This document shows, piece after piece, positions 19,831-31,177 of a DNA stretch of 64,000 nt. This DNA is from Sipunculus nudus (Eukaryota > Annelida > Sipuncula > Golfingiida > Sipunculidae). The position numbers and the translations under genes were made by a program. Positions within the stretch are counted from its first letter, which is position 1; each line of letters opens with the position of its first letter. The notes under the pieces are model-generated. The model did no database searches. It was not told the DNA's origin and saw nothing but the letters and a program-made list of their open reading frames with translations. The stretch lies in NCBI GenBank assembly GCA_026874595.1, contig CM049312.1:27399956-27463955 (forward strand), written 5' to 3'.

Positions 19831-22404
19831 TTGTTCTCTGCTCAGTATTCTCTTCATGTTTTCATCAGATTGTCACTATCTCTTTATATTTCAACCTTCA
19901 CCATTCATCATTGTATTTTACCATTTTACTTTTTTATGACTCTTTTCTGTAAATATTTTTTTCCATACAATCTTCTCAATCCAGGTGTCGTCGATTCTTT
20001 CATTTGAATTATAAACGGTTACCTTTTTCCATAAACAAAAGTGAGTAAATACCTGGGGTCAGCTGAAGCTCATATTTGATGAAATTGTAAGTAAGGTCAA
20101 GGTCAGACCGGTCAACAAGTGTGTGATATTTAAAGATAAATATTATTTCCAATGAAACAATACTTCTTTACCATTTTTTTCTTGAGAAAAACATATCCAA
20201 GCTGTTCATGTAAGATTCTTTACTCCATTACTTCATCATTAATACAAATTTTGAACCTCTGTTCATTTTTAAAGTCAATTTGAAAGCAATCAGGTGGTAA
20301 AATATATTAAAGATACCGGTTTTACATTATCTTTACATCATCACATTGTTTCAAAAACTAGATAATCTTAAAATTGTAATCAAATCTGCATATTATGCAT
20401 GACACCGGGTGTATCACTTAGGTGAGCTGATAAAATGTACAACAGTACTAACAAATTGAAAAAAAAAAACCTCAGTTTGAGGTTATTCATGCTATTTATA
20501 TATTAACATACAACATTAGAACCGTAGTCGTTTGAATAAAACAAATCAAATACGGTCATCTTAATTTTTAGAGAGTCGGTTTATTTTGGCAATTGATCAG
20601 TTGACATCAAAAATCATTCAGTATGAGTAATTCAGAGTAAAATAAAGATAAAGTAATCTAGCTCTGTTCCTACAATGACGCCATTATGCCAAAATCTGAA
20701 TACTTCATAGAAGAACTATTCCAGCCAAATAGACACTGTGGGTGGCTTTCGGGTGGGCTTCCCACCTGCTGTTATACAAAAGGAACAGCTTTGCCCCACA
20801 GCATGGTTCCGCACACGTAAAGTTGATAGTGCAAGTTAATAGGACTTGAACATGAAAAGTTTAATAATACACCGAATTAAATAATACCTTAAACCATGCA
20901 TCGTCACGGAATATAAATATGATTTTTTTAACTCTATAAAAGATTGTCTCATGTCACGTAAATAAATTGAACAATTAACTGGCTTGAAATGCAAAAAAAA
21001 TGTTCTTTAAGGCAAACATAAAAAAAATAACACGGTAGTCTTAATAACCTCATTTCACATGACGATTGGTAAAAAATAAAATATTCAGGTCAGCTAAGTC
21101 ATATCCTTGATGCTGATTCAGTAAGACCAGTATTCAACTTAAAGTATGTTTATATACACAGTAATTGATGAATAGCTGATCTATCGAGCATTATATGAGT
21201 GGTTCCGTGTGTTATAAAAATAAAATATATAAATATATTTTCGGAAAATTCCTGCCTGTACCATTCCTCAATTCTTAAAGCAAGGTATTCATCTTCTCCT
21301 TCTATAAAACTTATGTAATTTCTGGATCACCCTGTAAATGTAAGTGAAATCTAGGAAATTACCTTTCAGAAAAGTTCTCATTACACCTCTTAGATGGATG
21401 TATAAGCTTATCTTGTACACAAGCTGTTTCTAAAACCAGTATTTTTTGTCAGTGATATGGTACTCGAGACCTTTTTTGGGGACTCGGACTTGAACTTGAG
21501 CGTCATGGACTCGGACTTGTACACGCACTCGGAGCTAAGGACTCGAGACATCAGGCCGAGTCCCTCGAGTCCAGCAGAAGGAAAGATCTATCACATATAT
21601 TATAAGATATTTACATGCATGTGTAAAATAACCACAAAATACTAGAGAAAAGGTTATATACCACTTTTTAAGGAGCTAAATGTAATTTTAGGGGGAAGTT
21701 CAATCGTTCCAATGTTCGCCTGTATGAGACTGACGGAAAGGCGTTATTACGACCCCTATACATAATATATGATATAAGTATATAAGTATAATGACAGGTT
21801 TGATATGAGTATAATTACATTTTTATTGCCTTAAATGTTAAATCGTAGTCCATATAAGTTAAAAAAATGTAGGCGATGGAAACCTCTCAACTTCGGAGAA
21901 TTTTTAGGCACCAAAATCAAAATCTCGTAAACAGTAAAAATAAATGACTGTAAATGAATCTTTTTTCCGGTTTGGTAACAATTTTATGCCATCAGATGGT
22001 AAATGATATTCATAGACCAGGTGAGTGCTATCAATTCATACGGAAAGACTTTTTTTACCTATCCGTTTGAAAGATGAATTCCAGGTGTTCCCAACATTAT
22101 AAATAGTGAAAAATACACAAACATTTTCCCTCGCATAATTGTAACCGCATCTATTCCGAGAAATCATATAGCTCCGTGATTTGCATAGCAGCAGACCCAT
22201 AATAGGATACCAGTCGACTATCAGTCTAAGCCCCAACCCCATTCTTATTTTGTAATAATATTACGTTATTGGGTACTCAGGCTTATAATCAGTCACATAG
22301 TACAAAACAAAAAAGATTGCCGATTGTCGCACTAGCTGCAACATAACAACACAGTTAACATTTACTCAAAATGTCAAAACGGAAGTGATAGATTAAAGTT
22401 TTAA

Positions 22405-22758
22405 TCAGTTCAACAAAGTCAAAACAAAAGATCTCACTCACACCTTCAGGGGAGGGGGGTCTTCTGGGGCTGGCCTAAAACACGGAACGGAACATGAAAT
22501 GCATAACAGGGGTCTTATTTACGGAACGGAACGGAACAAAGATATAAAACGTGTCAAAACTTTTAAATGGGTGTATGTTTCATTACATAATTATAGGTTT
22601 TTTTTTTATAACAAATGCGTGTTTAATTTTTATGTTAGCCCCTGTTCCAAGTTCCGTGTTTTAGGCCAGCCCCGGAGGACCCCCTAGGAAGTGTGAGTGA
22701 GAACTTTTGTTTTTAACTTTGCCGAACTTATTTTAAGAGGCCGAGGCGTAGTGAATGA
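22405..22758. mobile_element. Fold-back (long inverted repeat) element, left end deleted, unit 1
   Basis: Two arms of about 90-120 bp are inverted copies of one another around a spacer containing repeated GGAAC. The right end TGAATGA is followed by GTTTTAA (22759-22765), and the left GTTTTAA is at 22398-22404. The first 28 bases of the left arm are missing, apparently through a deletion between two AATC words. The intact structure is seen in unit 2. Confidence 0.75.
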
Positions 22759-23234
22759 GTTTTAATATGATGAAGGGATACATCTTCCCCAGGAAGACTA
22801 ATGTACTATGAATCCTGTAACTGGTTTCTATACCGAGTACAGTAAAGCAAACACAGATCAATACTACAGGACTTCCATCTTGATCATTTTTCATAAAGCA
22901 CCTGTAAATACATTGGCGGACCAAGAGGGCGGCGCGCCCCCGGTTGAGCTGTTACATCTCTTATTTTGTATATTTCTTTTCCCAGTGATTCGTACATTAA
23001 TTTTCATTTAATCTTCTTAATTATATAACAAATTAAGTTATGCAGCTTTTATCGCTTTTTAATTTGTAAGTTTAGGATAAATTTATGAACAAATGTGTGA
23101 TTTAGATAGCATTCAAATGTTATACACTGAGGGAGGGAGTCTTTCCATGATTACATTGGAATAACCCCGGCCATTTTCCAATAAAAGCCCATTCAATAAT
23201 CGCCTTTGTGTGTGAAGCACGGCCTTATGGTTTG

Positions 23235-23372
23235 CCTGCAGAGCCAAGCTTGGTTTTTTTTTCTCAACAGAATGCAAATCCACGTCATCCCAGGTGATAC
23301 TCGATCTCATTATCTGTGCTATGTTGAGTCCGGTGCGCTGCCAAAACCACTGTGACAGAAACCGGTAAAGTT
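23235..23372 (-). mobile_element. tRNA-like SINE fragment on the minus strand, unit 1
   Basis: Read on the minus strand there is an A-box-like CACAGTGGTTTTGGCAGCGC, an anticodon-arm-like stretch and a degenerate B box, in a GC-richer patch. It overlaps a 92-codon minus-strand frame that is not called a gene. Conserved at 47765-47900. Confidence 0.45.
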
Positions 23373-24534
23373 TAACATGCGCCTTAAGCATATACAGGTT
23401 AATATTCTATCAATTATTTTACTACGAGGATTACATTTAAATGAGAGACAACTCGACAGTTATAAACGAACATGCCTATTTCACCATACAGACATCGGCA
23501 TGTTAAAATATTAAATATTTGGGCTTTCGAGTTGATATCCAAATTTTGAAGAAATATAAATATCTAGCCGGTCTCATGAGAACCCCCGCCCCTTAAAGTT
23601 TGACTACGTTTTGCAAAGACATTTTAGAGAACAGTAGATGTGGAACAAAAATTCCTCATATTTTTTTTGTTCAAGTACCACAAACTGACCTCTTAACACT
23701 GCATATTTAAAACTTTTTCTTAATATGGCGTCAGACTACACCCAACTGGCGCGCTGACCTAGGCGATTGTCCTTCCAGCATCCACAGCTGTTACACCTGC
23801 TGATGTCACACATCTTAACCGCCTTTTTTGGCCAAATGTCTTACAATTTATGCGGCCAGTCATTATTTCGATGAATACTAAAATGGTCACGCCTCCAGAT
23901 AGAAAAACGTGAAAAAATCAAGTATGCATTGCGTTGCCTTTGAAGACTACAGTGAACAATATTGTTACAGAAACCGTCGAAACATGGACCGATTCCAACG
24001 GAATTATGCCCGAACTGATACTAACATTAAATATGACTCATGGGTTCTCTAAACCAAGTTCTCACGCTAACATCTATACAATATACTCCATATTAATGTA
24101 CAACAAATTATAAAACAATTATCTAGTTATACTACTCATACTTGAACATGCAGTGAAATGACTATAAGTCAAAGTTTTCAGGTGATACCGCCACTTGTAA
24201 ATAATCCCCTTTGGCGAACTCTCGAAAGCACGCTTAGGTTTAATTGATATACGAGTACACTAAAGTTAGGAAACTATGATGTCAATGTAAGTGACCATTC
24301 CTGTTTTGATTAGCGAAATAATCCGGCATATGTTTCCTCCTTGATGTCGGAGTGTATGACAATCAAATTCTCAATAGGATATTTAGATGATTTATCTATT
24401 TTTCTCTTTAACTGGATGGATGTGATTATTTTCATATTTTTTTCAGACTTCCATAAATTTTCGGAAGGAAAACGGGTAAAACACGTTGTGCACAACCCTG
24501 GTCATCAATCGTCCATGAATTTACTGATTAGAGT
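23373..24534. other. Unassigned AT-rich DNA upstream of the 40-bp array, unit 1
   Basis: Conserved at 47901-49504. It contains a good acceptor-like TTTTTTTCAG ending at 24446. Relative to unit 2, about 435 bp is missing at 24382/24383. No gene is supported. Confidence 0.45.
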
Positions 24535-25150
24535 ACTCAGTGACACGATTGATCAAGATAAAAAACTGCGTATCCACCAAGTGAAACAGGAAACTGATCA
24601 AGAACTGCGTATCACTTAAGTTAAATCAGCAATACGATCAAGAACTGCGTGCAAACCGAGCATAAACAGCAATCTAATCATGAACTGCGTGTCAACTGTA
24701 CAGAACCATGAGATCGATCAAGAACTGCGTATCAACCATGCAGAAACAGCAATCTGATCAATAACTGTGTATTACAAAGCCGAAACAGCAATCCGGTCAA
24801 GAACTGCGTACCAACCCGGTAGTAACCGCAATCTGATCAAGAACTGTATATCAATTAACCCAGCAAAAACAGCAATCTGATCAAGAACTGTGTATCAACC
24901 GAGCAGAAACAGCAATCACACCAAGAACTGCGTATCGACCCAACAGAAACAGCAATCTGATCAAGAACTGGGTATCAACACAGTAGAAACAGCAATCCGA
25001 TCAAGAACTGTGTATTAACAAAGCAGAAACAACAAACCGATCAAGAACTGCGTATCAACCGTGAAGAAACAGCAATCTGATCACGACCTGCTTATCAACC
25101 GTGCGGAAAGAGCAATCTGATCAAGAACTGTGTATCAACCACGCAGAATA
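24535..25150. repeat. 40-bp minisatellite upstream of receptor copy 2
   Basis: About 15 copies of a 40-bp unit with core CAGCAATCTGATCAAGAACT followed by GYGTATCAACC-type sequence. Each unit carries a TGATCA palindrome. It ends about 265 bp before the receptor ATG. Confidence 0.95.
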
Positions 25151-25414
25151 GGGAGCAGTCTTGTCAAGACTGCGTAATTACTGTTGAGGAAGTACAAATT
25201 AGGAATAACACCCTTTTTTAAGAAAAAAATTATACTTTCTGGTCGAACCAGTAAACCTATATTTCACTGGTTGATTGACATCAATGTTCATGTAACCACA
25301 AAAACTCATGTCAATCATCTGCATAGATGCCAGAGGCAAACCATTTATAACTGCATGATAACGGAAACCCTTTGCCTCCAGTTTCAGGGTAAGAAATCAG
25401 ACATTTCTGCAATA
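25151..25414. other. Immediate upstream region of receptor copy 2
   Basis: The reading frame of the receptor is open back to 25184, but this stretch has no membrane or signal features and precedes a likely splice acceptor. It is treated as intron or 5' leader. It is conserved before copy 3 (50531-50796) with small indels that break the frame. Confidence 0.45.
25368..25387 (+). other. Candidate splice acceptor before the receptor coding exon
   Basis: A pyrimidine-rich stretch ends in TTTCAG at 25382-25387, 28 bases before the receptor ATG. It is conserved at 50768-50769 in unit 3's receptor. This suggests the coding exon is preceded by one or more 5' untranslated exons and an intron. It is an inference from the motif only; the branch point and donor are not identified. 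Confidence 0.4.
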
Positions 25415-26461
25415 ATGGCGGTGTGCTTCGGAAACCGCAAAGAAATTTGGATGATGACAGGCGCTGGTATAAAGTTCTGGTTGGTATACATTGTACTGAT
25501 ACTGCTGGCTGTGTTTGGAATCTCAGGGAACGTCATGGCCATATACGCGTTCCGTCGTGTGGGTGTCAAAGCACCTTACCAGCTGTTCGCGGTCGCTTTA
25601 GCTGTGAATGATTTGGTAATCTGCGCTGTTTGTACACCTACGTTACCACTGATGTTTACCGGATTTATTCCAGTGTCTGTCAAAGTGGTTCACTACTCTT
25701 TGATTGATTACGTATTTTGCAACAACGCTAATTTCTTTATCCTGATCGCCGTGTACCGCTTGGTAGCAGTAAGTAAGAAGGTACCGGGACATTTCTCCAT
25801 GTCGGTCGCCCGCTGGCTATGCGTGGGAACTTTCACATTTTCCCTTCTGCCTTTCACGATACGTATCATCGGATACACGGAAGCAGCGTATGGCGGCTGC
25901 GTGTATGGCTTGCTTCAGTATTTTCTTGCCTTTGCAGTGACGTCAGGGTGTTATGTCACTGTGTACTTACGTATTGGTCCATGTCGACGGAATTTCGTAA
26001 CCCCAAGTAATGTACCTTCCGTCAGCGCTCAGGCTGCAATGTCAGATCATGCGCCCATTGCTTCGTCAAGCCGAGGACACAAGGTTTCGTATGATAAAAC
26101 AACAGCTTTAATCACTGGGAGTGGGCCAGTGACTGTAAATTCCGCGGGGACAGTTGTTGGGCAGAGGCCACGTAACAGAGATTGCACTGTGCAGCAAATC
26201 AAGTTAGGAAAGAATTCTGAGAAAGCCAAGAGAGCGGCATTCACTCTTCTTGTGTCTACTTTGGTGTTTTTAATCTGTTTTGCTCCGACCGAACTCGGTG
26301 ACAAACTAGGATTATTCCCTGACAACATAAGAATTCTACGATTTCTGATCTTCATCCAAACTGTTACCAACCCTATTATTTACTATATAACTCAGCCAAA
26401 GTTTAAAAGTGAGGTGAAACGCCTGTTCAGAAAGTGTTCATCTTGCTTTTCCCGGGTTTAG
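25415..26461 (+). CDS. Class A (rhodopsin-like) GPCR, copy 2, intact 348-aa frame
   Basis: A predicted plasma-membrane seven-helix receptor that should couple to heterotrimeric G proteins; no ligand class can be assigned. The start is placed at 25415 because the ATG has a good context (A at -3, G at +4) and sits 28 bases after a likely splice acceptor. The frame is open further upstream, but that part has no recognisable content. By residue: TM1 about 20-46 with GN at 38-39; TM2 54-80 with LAVND and Asp66; TM3 about 92-120; TM4 131-153 with Trp134; Cys162 in extracellular loop 2; TM5 164-188; intracellular loop 3 about 189-272; TM6 273-296 with CFAP 288-291; TM7 305-327 with NPIIY 319-323; and a Cys-rich tail. 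Oddities: the DRY motif reads YRL (Arg115 kept, acidic residue lost). Cys102 lies only 13 residues before that Arg rather than the usual 25. Three residues (GRF) present in copy 3 near residue 153 are missing. It lies about 260 bp downstream of a 40-bp minisatellite. Confidence 0.85.
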   Translation: MAVCFGNRKEIWMMTGAGIKFWLVYIVLILLAVFGISGNVMAIYAFRRVGVKAPYQLFAVALAVNDLVICAVCTPTLPLMFTGFIPVSVKVVHYSLIDYVFCNNANFFILIAVYRLVAVSKKVPGHFSMSVARWLCVGTFTFSLLPFTIRIIGYTEAAYGGCVYGLLQYFLAFAVTSGCYVTVYLRIGPCRRNFVTPSNVPSVSAQAAMSDHAPIASSSRGHKVSYDKTTALITGSGPVTVNSAGTVVGQRPRNRDCTVQQIKLGKNSEKAKRAAFTLLVSTLVFLICFAPTELGDKLGLFPDNIRILRFLIFIQTVTNPIIYYITQPKFKSEVKRLFRKCSSCFSRV

Positions 26462-26521
26462 AGAGTATGTGTCGAAGTTAACCTATAGCTGGCCAGCTGT
26501 GCAAAGGAAATGTAAATATAA

Positions 26522-26527
26522 AATAAA
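26522..26527 (+). promoter_or_regulatory. Poly(A) signal AATAAA after receptor copy 2
   Basis: AATAAA lies about 60 bases after the stop of the intact receptor and is conserved with copies 1 and 3. Confidence 0.5.
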
Positions 26528-27160
26528 TAACTCTATAAGCAGTTTATAAAGTCCAGTCTATGTTTATTAAACTCATTGATTTTTTTCTGTAAATACCAAA
26601 GATGTATTATGTGCTGCTCTTCGTGTTCTGATTTGACAAAGATCTCCCGGAGTCTTTTAATAGCTATTTTTTTTCTGTATTTGTAACACCAGTCAATGTA
26701 TGTAACAGTAGACAAAAGGGCAACAACGTACAGAAATATTAATTTTAAATGAGTAAATTAAGCCCCTCAATCCCGCCACGGATCGAGAGAACCCTTTTTA
26801 GGGCTGACAAGTTTATTTATAAATTAATATTTCGCTACAAATTGTATAAGGTGATGTTGTTAAGGTTTCAAAGCTCATAAACATCGATTAGATTATTTTG
26901 TCAATCCCTTGCCATTTTTTTGCGCCAGATCTCCAGTATACGGCTGATTTTCCTAAACAGTTATCATAGGTGACAGATTTGCACATAATATTTAATTTTG
27001 ACCGTGATATTGTATTCAAGGGCGCACATTACTCAACATCTTTCCTATTATCGCTCATTTTCGGCGAGGTGGAAGTGGAGAAATAGGGAGGCTTCGAGAG
27101 ACCGCAAAGTATTTGCAAACATCTAGTTTATCCTTAATTTTTTATAAATATGCTTTATTA

Positions 27161-27184
27161 AATATATTAATAATATATATATAC

Positions 27185-27222
<38 letters not shown>
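27161..27222. repeat. (TA)n microsatellite, unit 2
   Basis: Short version of the TA tract found at the same place in units 1 and 3. Confidence 0.9.
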
Positions 27223-27226
<4 letters not shown>

Positions 27227-27239
27227 TCATCATACTATT

Positions 27240-27770
27240 CTATATTAAAATATATATTTTTATCATGTTATTTTAGTGTCATATTTATATATATTACGAT
27301 TTAATAATATTTTGTCTCTGGGTCTGAATATTTCCCCTTACCATATTCAATGGATGAAATTGTATCATTTTATAGTGATAACGTTAAAATATACATTAAC
27401 CACATTAAAGCCGGATATCAGTGATATTAATTTGTCTTCAAAGGTGGGGGTTGACCTGAAGGCTTGGGGGGGGGGGGGGTGTAACCAAAGTCGAGACGAT
27501 CTTTATATAAACACACACACACACATTTATATATATATACCTTTTATTGTCTGCGTGACACATTTCAAATGTAGTACAATTGAGTATTAGATTTAAAAGA
27601 TATTATGTTTCCAGTATAGGTTAAATCTGAACAATGTTTAGATATTTAATATATCATAATAAATTAAGAAATGGAACAATGTCTTTAATTCTAATTAAAA
27701 GTATAGTTCATTTTCAATATAAAAATATTATTCTCTGAACAGCAGGGGGTGATAACATTGACCCCCCCCC
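27240..27770. other. Unit 2-specific tract replacing the long TA tract
   Basis: About 0.5 kb with no counterpart in units 1 or 3. It contains a G run (about 27467-27480), a (CA)n/(TA)n patch around 27510-27540, and a C run at about 27763-27776 where alignment with the other units resumes. No open frame or transposon ends were identified. Confidence 0.55.
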
Positions 27771-27830
27771 CCCCCGTATTGTCTCCCCTGCCAGAGATAT
27801 TTAAACTCCAAATCAGTCAGACTTTGAACA

Positions 27831-27935
27831 CTAATTCGCGGGTAGTCCAGTGGTAACAAACTCGGCTCTCTCTGTTGGTGACCCAGAAGTGGTCCGTCCA
27901 CCGTTGGTGGCTTTCCCTTGTTCCCTGGTTCCCTT
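27831..27935 (+). mobile_element. tRNA-like SINE fragment, unit 2 (fullest copy)
   Basis: The stretch begins with an A-box-like AGTCCAGTGGTAACAAAC and continues into a GC-rich body unlike the AT-rich surroundings. No clear B box follows, so this is a SINE fragment at best. Units 1 and 3 carry a shared internal deletion of this element. Confidence 0.4.
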
Positions 27936-28275
27936 TACCCCTGGACACTACCAAAAGCCACAATCCGAGCTATGTGAAGTATACCTAGCATTAGCTATAA
28001 TATCCATTTGAACAGTCCATGCAAAGTGGATAGTTAACTCCAAGAGATTGATATGCGCCTATCCTATATTTGACTTCGATTGAGAACCGGGACACAAGAA
28101 TATATTATATATAGCTGGTTGAAGCCTTCTTCTCTGGCTTGTAAGTATATTTGTCTAAACATTTGTTCAAATTGTATTGTAAAAACATGGTAATTGATGT
28201 CAGCCATCCATTTAATGTGCAGTATAAGTTGCTGCCATCTGGTAAGAGACTGAGAAATCAAGCATGCAAACCACG

Positions 28276-28574
28276 GAGCAGGGGGCCTGGACAGCCGAGC
28301 GTTTAATTGCCCGGCCCTCTCAGCTGACGACCAGGGGTCGATCCCAGGTGTTGCCATAAGAGTGGGTTGCAGTGGCCCGTCCAAGATTCTCCGGCTTCCT
28401 CCACCCATCTCACAAACTGGGGTAATTTCTATATACTGTGAACTCGCCTTTAAGCCCGGACCTTCCATTCGTAAAAGACTCAAACTGTCAATTTTTTGGT
28501 TGAGTTAGCCGGTACGAACATAGCTTCGGCTATGAGCTATGACCGGCTCGAACACCAACTCCCCTTCAATAATA
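28276..28574 (+). mobile_element. tRNA-derived SINE (family B), unit 2
   Basis: Orthologue of 2028-2336. The A-box region reads TGGACAGCCGAGCG, probably closer to the original. The hairpin with TTCG loop and the (AAT)n tail are intact. Confidence 0.65.
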
Positions 28575-29156
28575 ATAATAACCACAGAGCCATGCTGCAT
28601 CCTATGATTATGCGATACCGATTTCAAGAATGTCAATGCGCCATTGATTAAGAAACTTTAGTGTAAATCCATTGTCTTATCATTGATGTGTGATCTAGTC
28701 ATAAGTCTTTAACCTTATTGTATTGTGTTGTACTAATTTTTGGTGTTTGTGTATATTTAGTCTGCGTTTTGCGTCAACAGCAAAATGAATTCCTGTATTT
28801 TTATGGGATCAAAAAAATATATCTTGCCTTATCTAATCCTGTCCAGATGTTTTTGATAAATTACAGTTTGTAGCAGGAGAAAAAAAAATAATTGTTTGAG
28901 ACAGGTAATTTTTTTTTTGCATAGTTGGATGTATATCCATGAGCTTGCGGATCTCCTGGCTTTGTGAGTGAATTATGGTTACATTCTGATTTTTGTGGTC
29001 TATTTGGTTTCAGATTTATGTATAATGTCACATTTTTGTATTATGTTTATTGTATTTTTATTTTGTTATTATTGTGCATTGAATTAAATATTCTGTAAAA
29101 CAATAAGACCATATTCAGTTTTGACTTCATAACATTCATATGGATGTATTGCGTGA

Positions 29157-29335
29157 ATGAGTGAACCGCTCGCCTCTCTCCGCCGGCGGTTCGGGTTGAT
29201 CCCCGGCGTGGCTATGAGAGTGGGTGGTATAGTGGCCCGTCCAAGACCGATACGTGGTTTTCTCCTGGTCCTCGGGTTTCATCCACTTCCAAAAACTACA
29301 AAACTCCACCATCCAAATGTCTCGATTCAGCTATT
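29157..29335 (+). mobile_element. tRNA-derived SINE (family C), unit 2
   Basis: Orthologue of 2909-3095, with few substitutions and a few extra bases near its 3' end. Confidence 0.6.
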
Positions 29336-30421
29336 ATATCTTTTCGTGTGATCCATGTGAAATGGATAAATTTATTTAATGAAGTTGGAAATATTAATAA
29401 GGATATAGAGGCACAAATAGTCCCCAGCCTTATGTTCAAATAGTAAAGTGATACCCAACATCCCCAAAACTTGTCAAGAACCACCATTAATTTCCTAATA
29501 CATGCAAAACATAAACTGGATTAAAAAAAAGAAAATGCAAGGTTAGCTTTTTAGTAATCCTGACGACCCTGTTTCAACTCGATGTAGTAGGGATGTAAAT
29601 TGTAAATCAAACAGAGCAAGAGACCCCAAGGTACAGGTTATGAAGAATAGATGGCCTTCATGGTTATGGCCGAGAAATATGCCTGCAGTTTATCCTATCG
29701 GCTGCTGTTTTTGCTAGGATTCTAATAATTGATACTTGCTTTACATGAATGCAAAAACCTTATATCAGCCAGGTTCTCCCGCAACTTTTTTTTTTATAGG
29801 GAATCCATCACAGTAGCTTTTCAAAGAATTATAGCGAAAAAAAATATTCAATATCTTGGAAAACAGTCTATTTTTGTCACGACTGAAGTGATAAGGTCAC
29901 GTGCACTTTTTTTCACAGGCGTTGATTGGACGATGATGGTACTTGGTACCATAAATATGAGAAAATACATGATTCAGGATCACCCGGTTGCTAAGGTGGC
30001 ATTTGAGCTTCAAGGTCAAAGTTCAAGTTCAAAAGGTCAAATGTGTTAATTTTTTTTACAAATAACCTGCACTTGTAAGCAGAAAAAAATGAGGCTGTAC
30101 AAAGATATGTTAGTTTTTTTTTCTCAAGGAATATATGATTAATAAGATGGATATTGTGAAAACAAATGCCAATTACTCCTCTGATATTGGGTTTATGTTA
30201 AAGAACTGAACGAGTGTTGACGCATAACCGTTTAAGTTTGTGTTAGGCTCCAGTCAAATAAAAGATGGCACAAATGGTTTGATGTTATTTAGTTAAATTT
30301 TTATGCATTTCATGGTTTCATTCAAGGTCAACAAGCCAAGGGTAAACAAAAGCATAAAGAAAATATAACTGCGTTACAGTATCTTTATCCATCCGCGATT
30401 TTTGTTTAAGGCCTATATGCA

Positions 30422-30425
30422 TTAA
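30422..30425. other. Empty piggyBac target site (TTAA), unit 2
   Basis: The flanking sequence matches both sides of the unit 1 insertion with a single TTAA. It is either a never-used site or a precise excision, which piggyBac elements are known to make. Confidence 0.8.
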
Positions 30426-30766
30426 GTTAGCAACATTCAGCAGGCATGTGACAAAGAAAATACATCATATTTTGTATAAAGTTATAACTAAGACAGCTCG
30501 TGAATTTTAATATTTTCAACTCCCAGGTCAAATTTCAAGAATAAAAGGTCAAATTTTAAAAGTTATATTATTTTCCAAAAATCCACATCGGTGCTCCAAT
30601 ACATCGCAATGCAAAGTCAAATATGGCATCGATATCCTCAGAGGTCCCTGGTCCTCCGCGCCCGCTCCCAATTATAGCTCAGTTGTGGGTAGGATTAATC
30701 CTGTGATTACCTGGCGATAACAAACATCGATTTTTTTCCTGACCGTGCTTTCATTAGATAGCCAAT

Positions 30767-31129
30767 ATGACTGACTTTCAATATACTGTCTTTTCGGCAC
30801 AGCCATCTCCAGCACTGCTTATGGACTTACGAATAGGGCGGGAGGAGGATGGGCTGTTAGACCAAATGCTGGGATATGGAGGGGGCGGCGAAGGTTCCTT
30901 TGCGATCTGTCGTCGATTGCAGTCTGGTGTGGGACTGATTAGAAGATATGAAATTATACTACTCGAAATTCCTGGAACTTTGCGCTGGACTCGTGATCGC
31001 ATTGTTTTGGGCTCGCGTCCCAATATGACCGATTTCCAGGCTGTGAGTTCTAGCCATGGTCTTTACCACAATGGTGAGCCCTCTTCACCCGGGAGGGCAT
31101 GCAAGTGGTCAAACATGGACGAAAGGCAA

Positions 31130-31135
<6 letters not shown>
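30767..31135 (+). other. Conserved 122-codon open frame, probably not a gene, unit 2
   Basis: Counterpart of 6335-6703 with about nine replacement differences spread evenly, including Trp to Leu and Gly to Asp. No domain is recognised. Confidence 0.25.

Positions 31136-31174
<39 letters not shown>
31136..31174. repeat. (TA)n microsatellite, unit 2
   Basis: Length variant of 6711-6744. Confidence 0.9.

Positions 31175-31177
<3 letters not shown>

Larger units (their letters stand above)
18311..22404. other. Unassigned DNA between minisatellite B and fold-back element, unit 1
   Basis: About 4 kb, conserved at 42956-46868. It holds a less AT-rich patch at about 19590-19830 and a candidate small exon at 19230-19325. 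GAGTCC/CTCGGA-rich stretches at 18466-18545 and 21456-21590 read as inverted relatives of one another and might be the ends of an old element. No gene is supported. Confidence 0.45.
1..26030. repeat. Macro-tandem unit 1 (left-truncated by window edge at the receptor exon)
   Basis: This unit runs from inside the receptor exon of copy 1 to the homologous base in copy 2 (position 26031). It aligns collinearly with unit 2 over almost its full length, with roughly 1-5% substitutions in the stretches compared by eye. It differs by a 1.83-kb piggyBac-like insertion at 4164-5994, a deletion in the nested LTR element near 15110, and a deletion at about 24382. The unit boundary is arbitrary because the repeat is head to tail. 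What is seen is the collinearity; tandem duplication is the simplest explanation, and an assembly artefact has not been excluded. Confidence 0.9.

Noticed and set aside
25184-25414. Extended 77-residue N terminus for the intact receptor
   Set aside because: It has no signal or membrane features, contains a likely splice acceptor just before the well-placed ATG, and the counterpart before copy 3 is not open.
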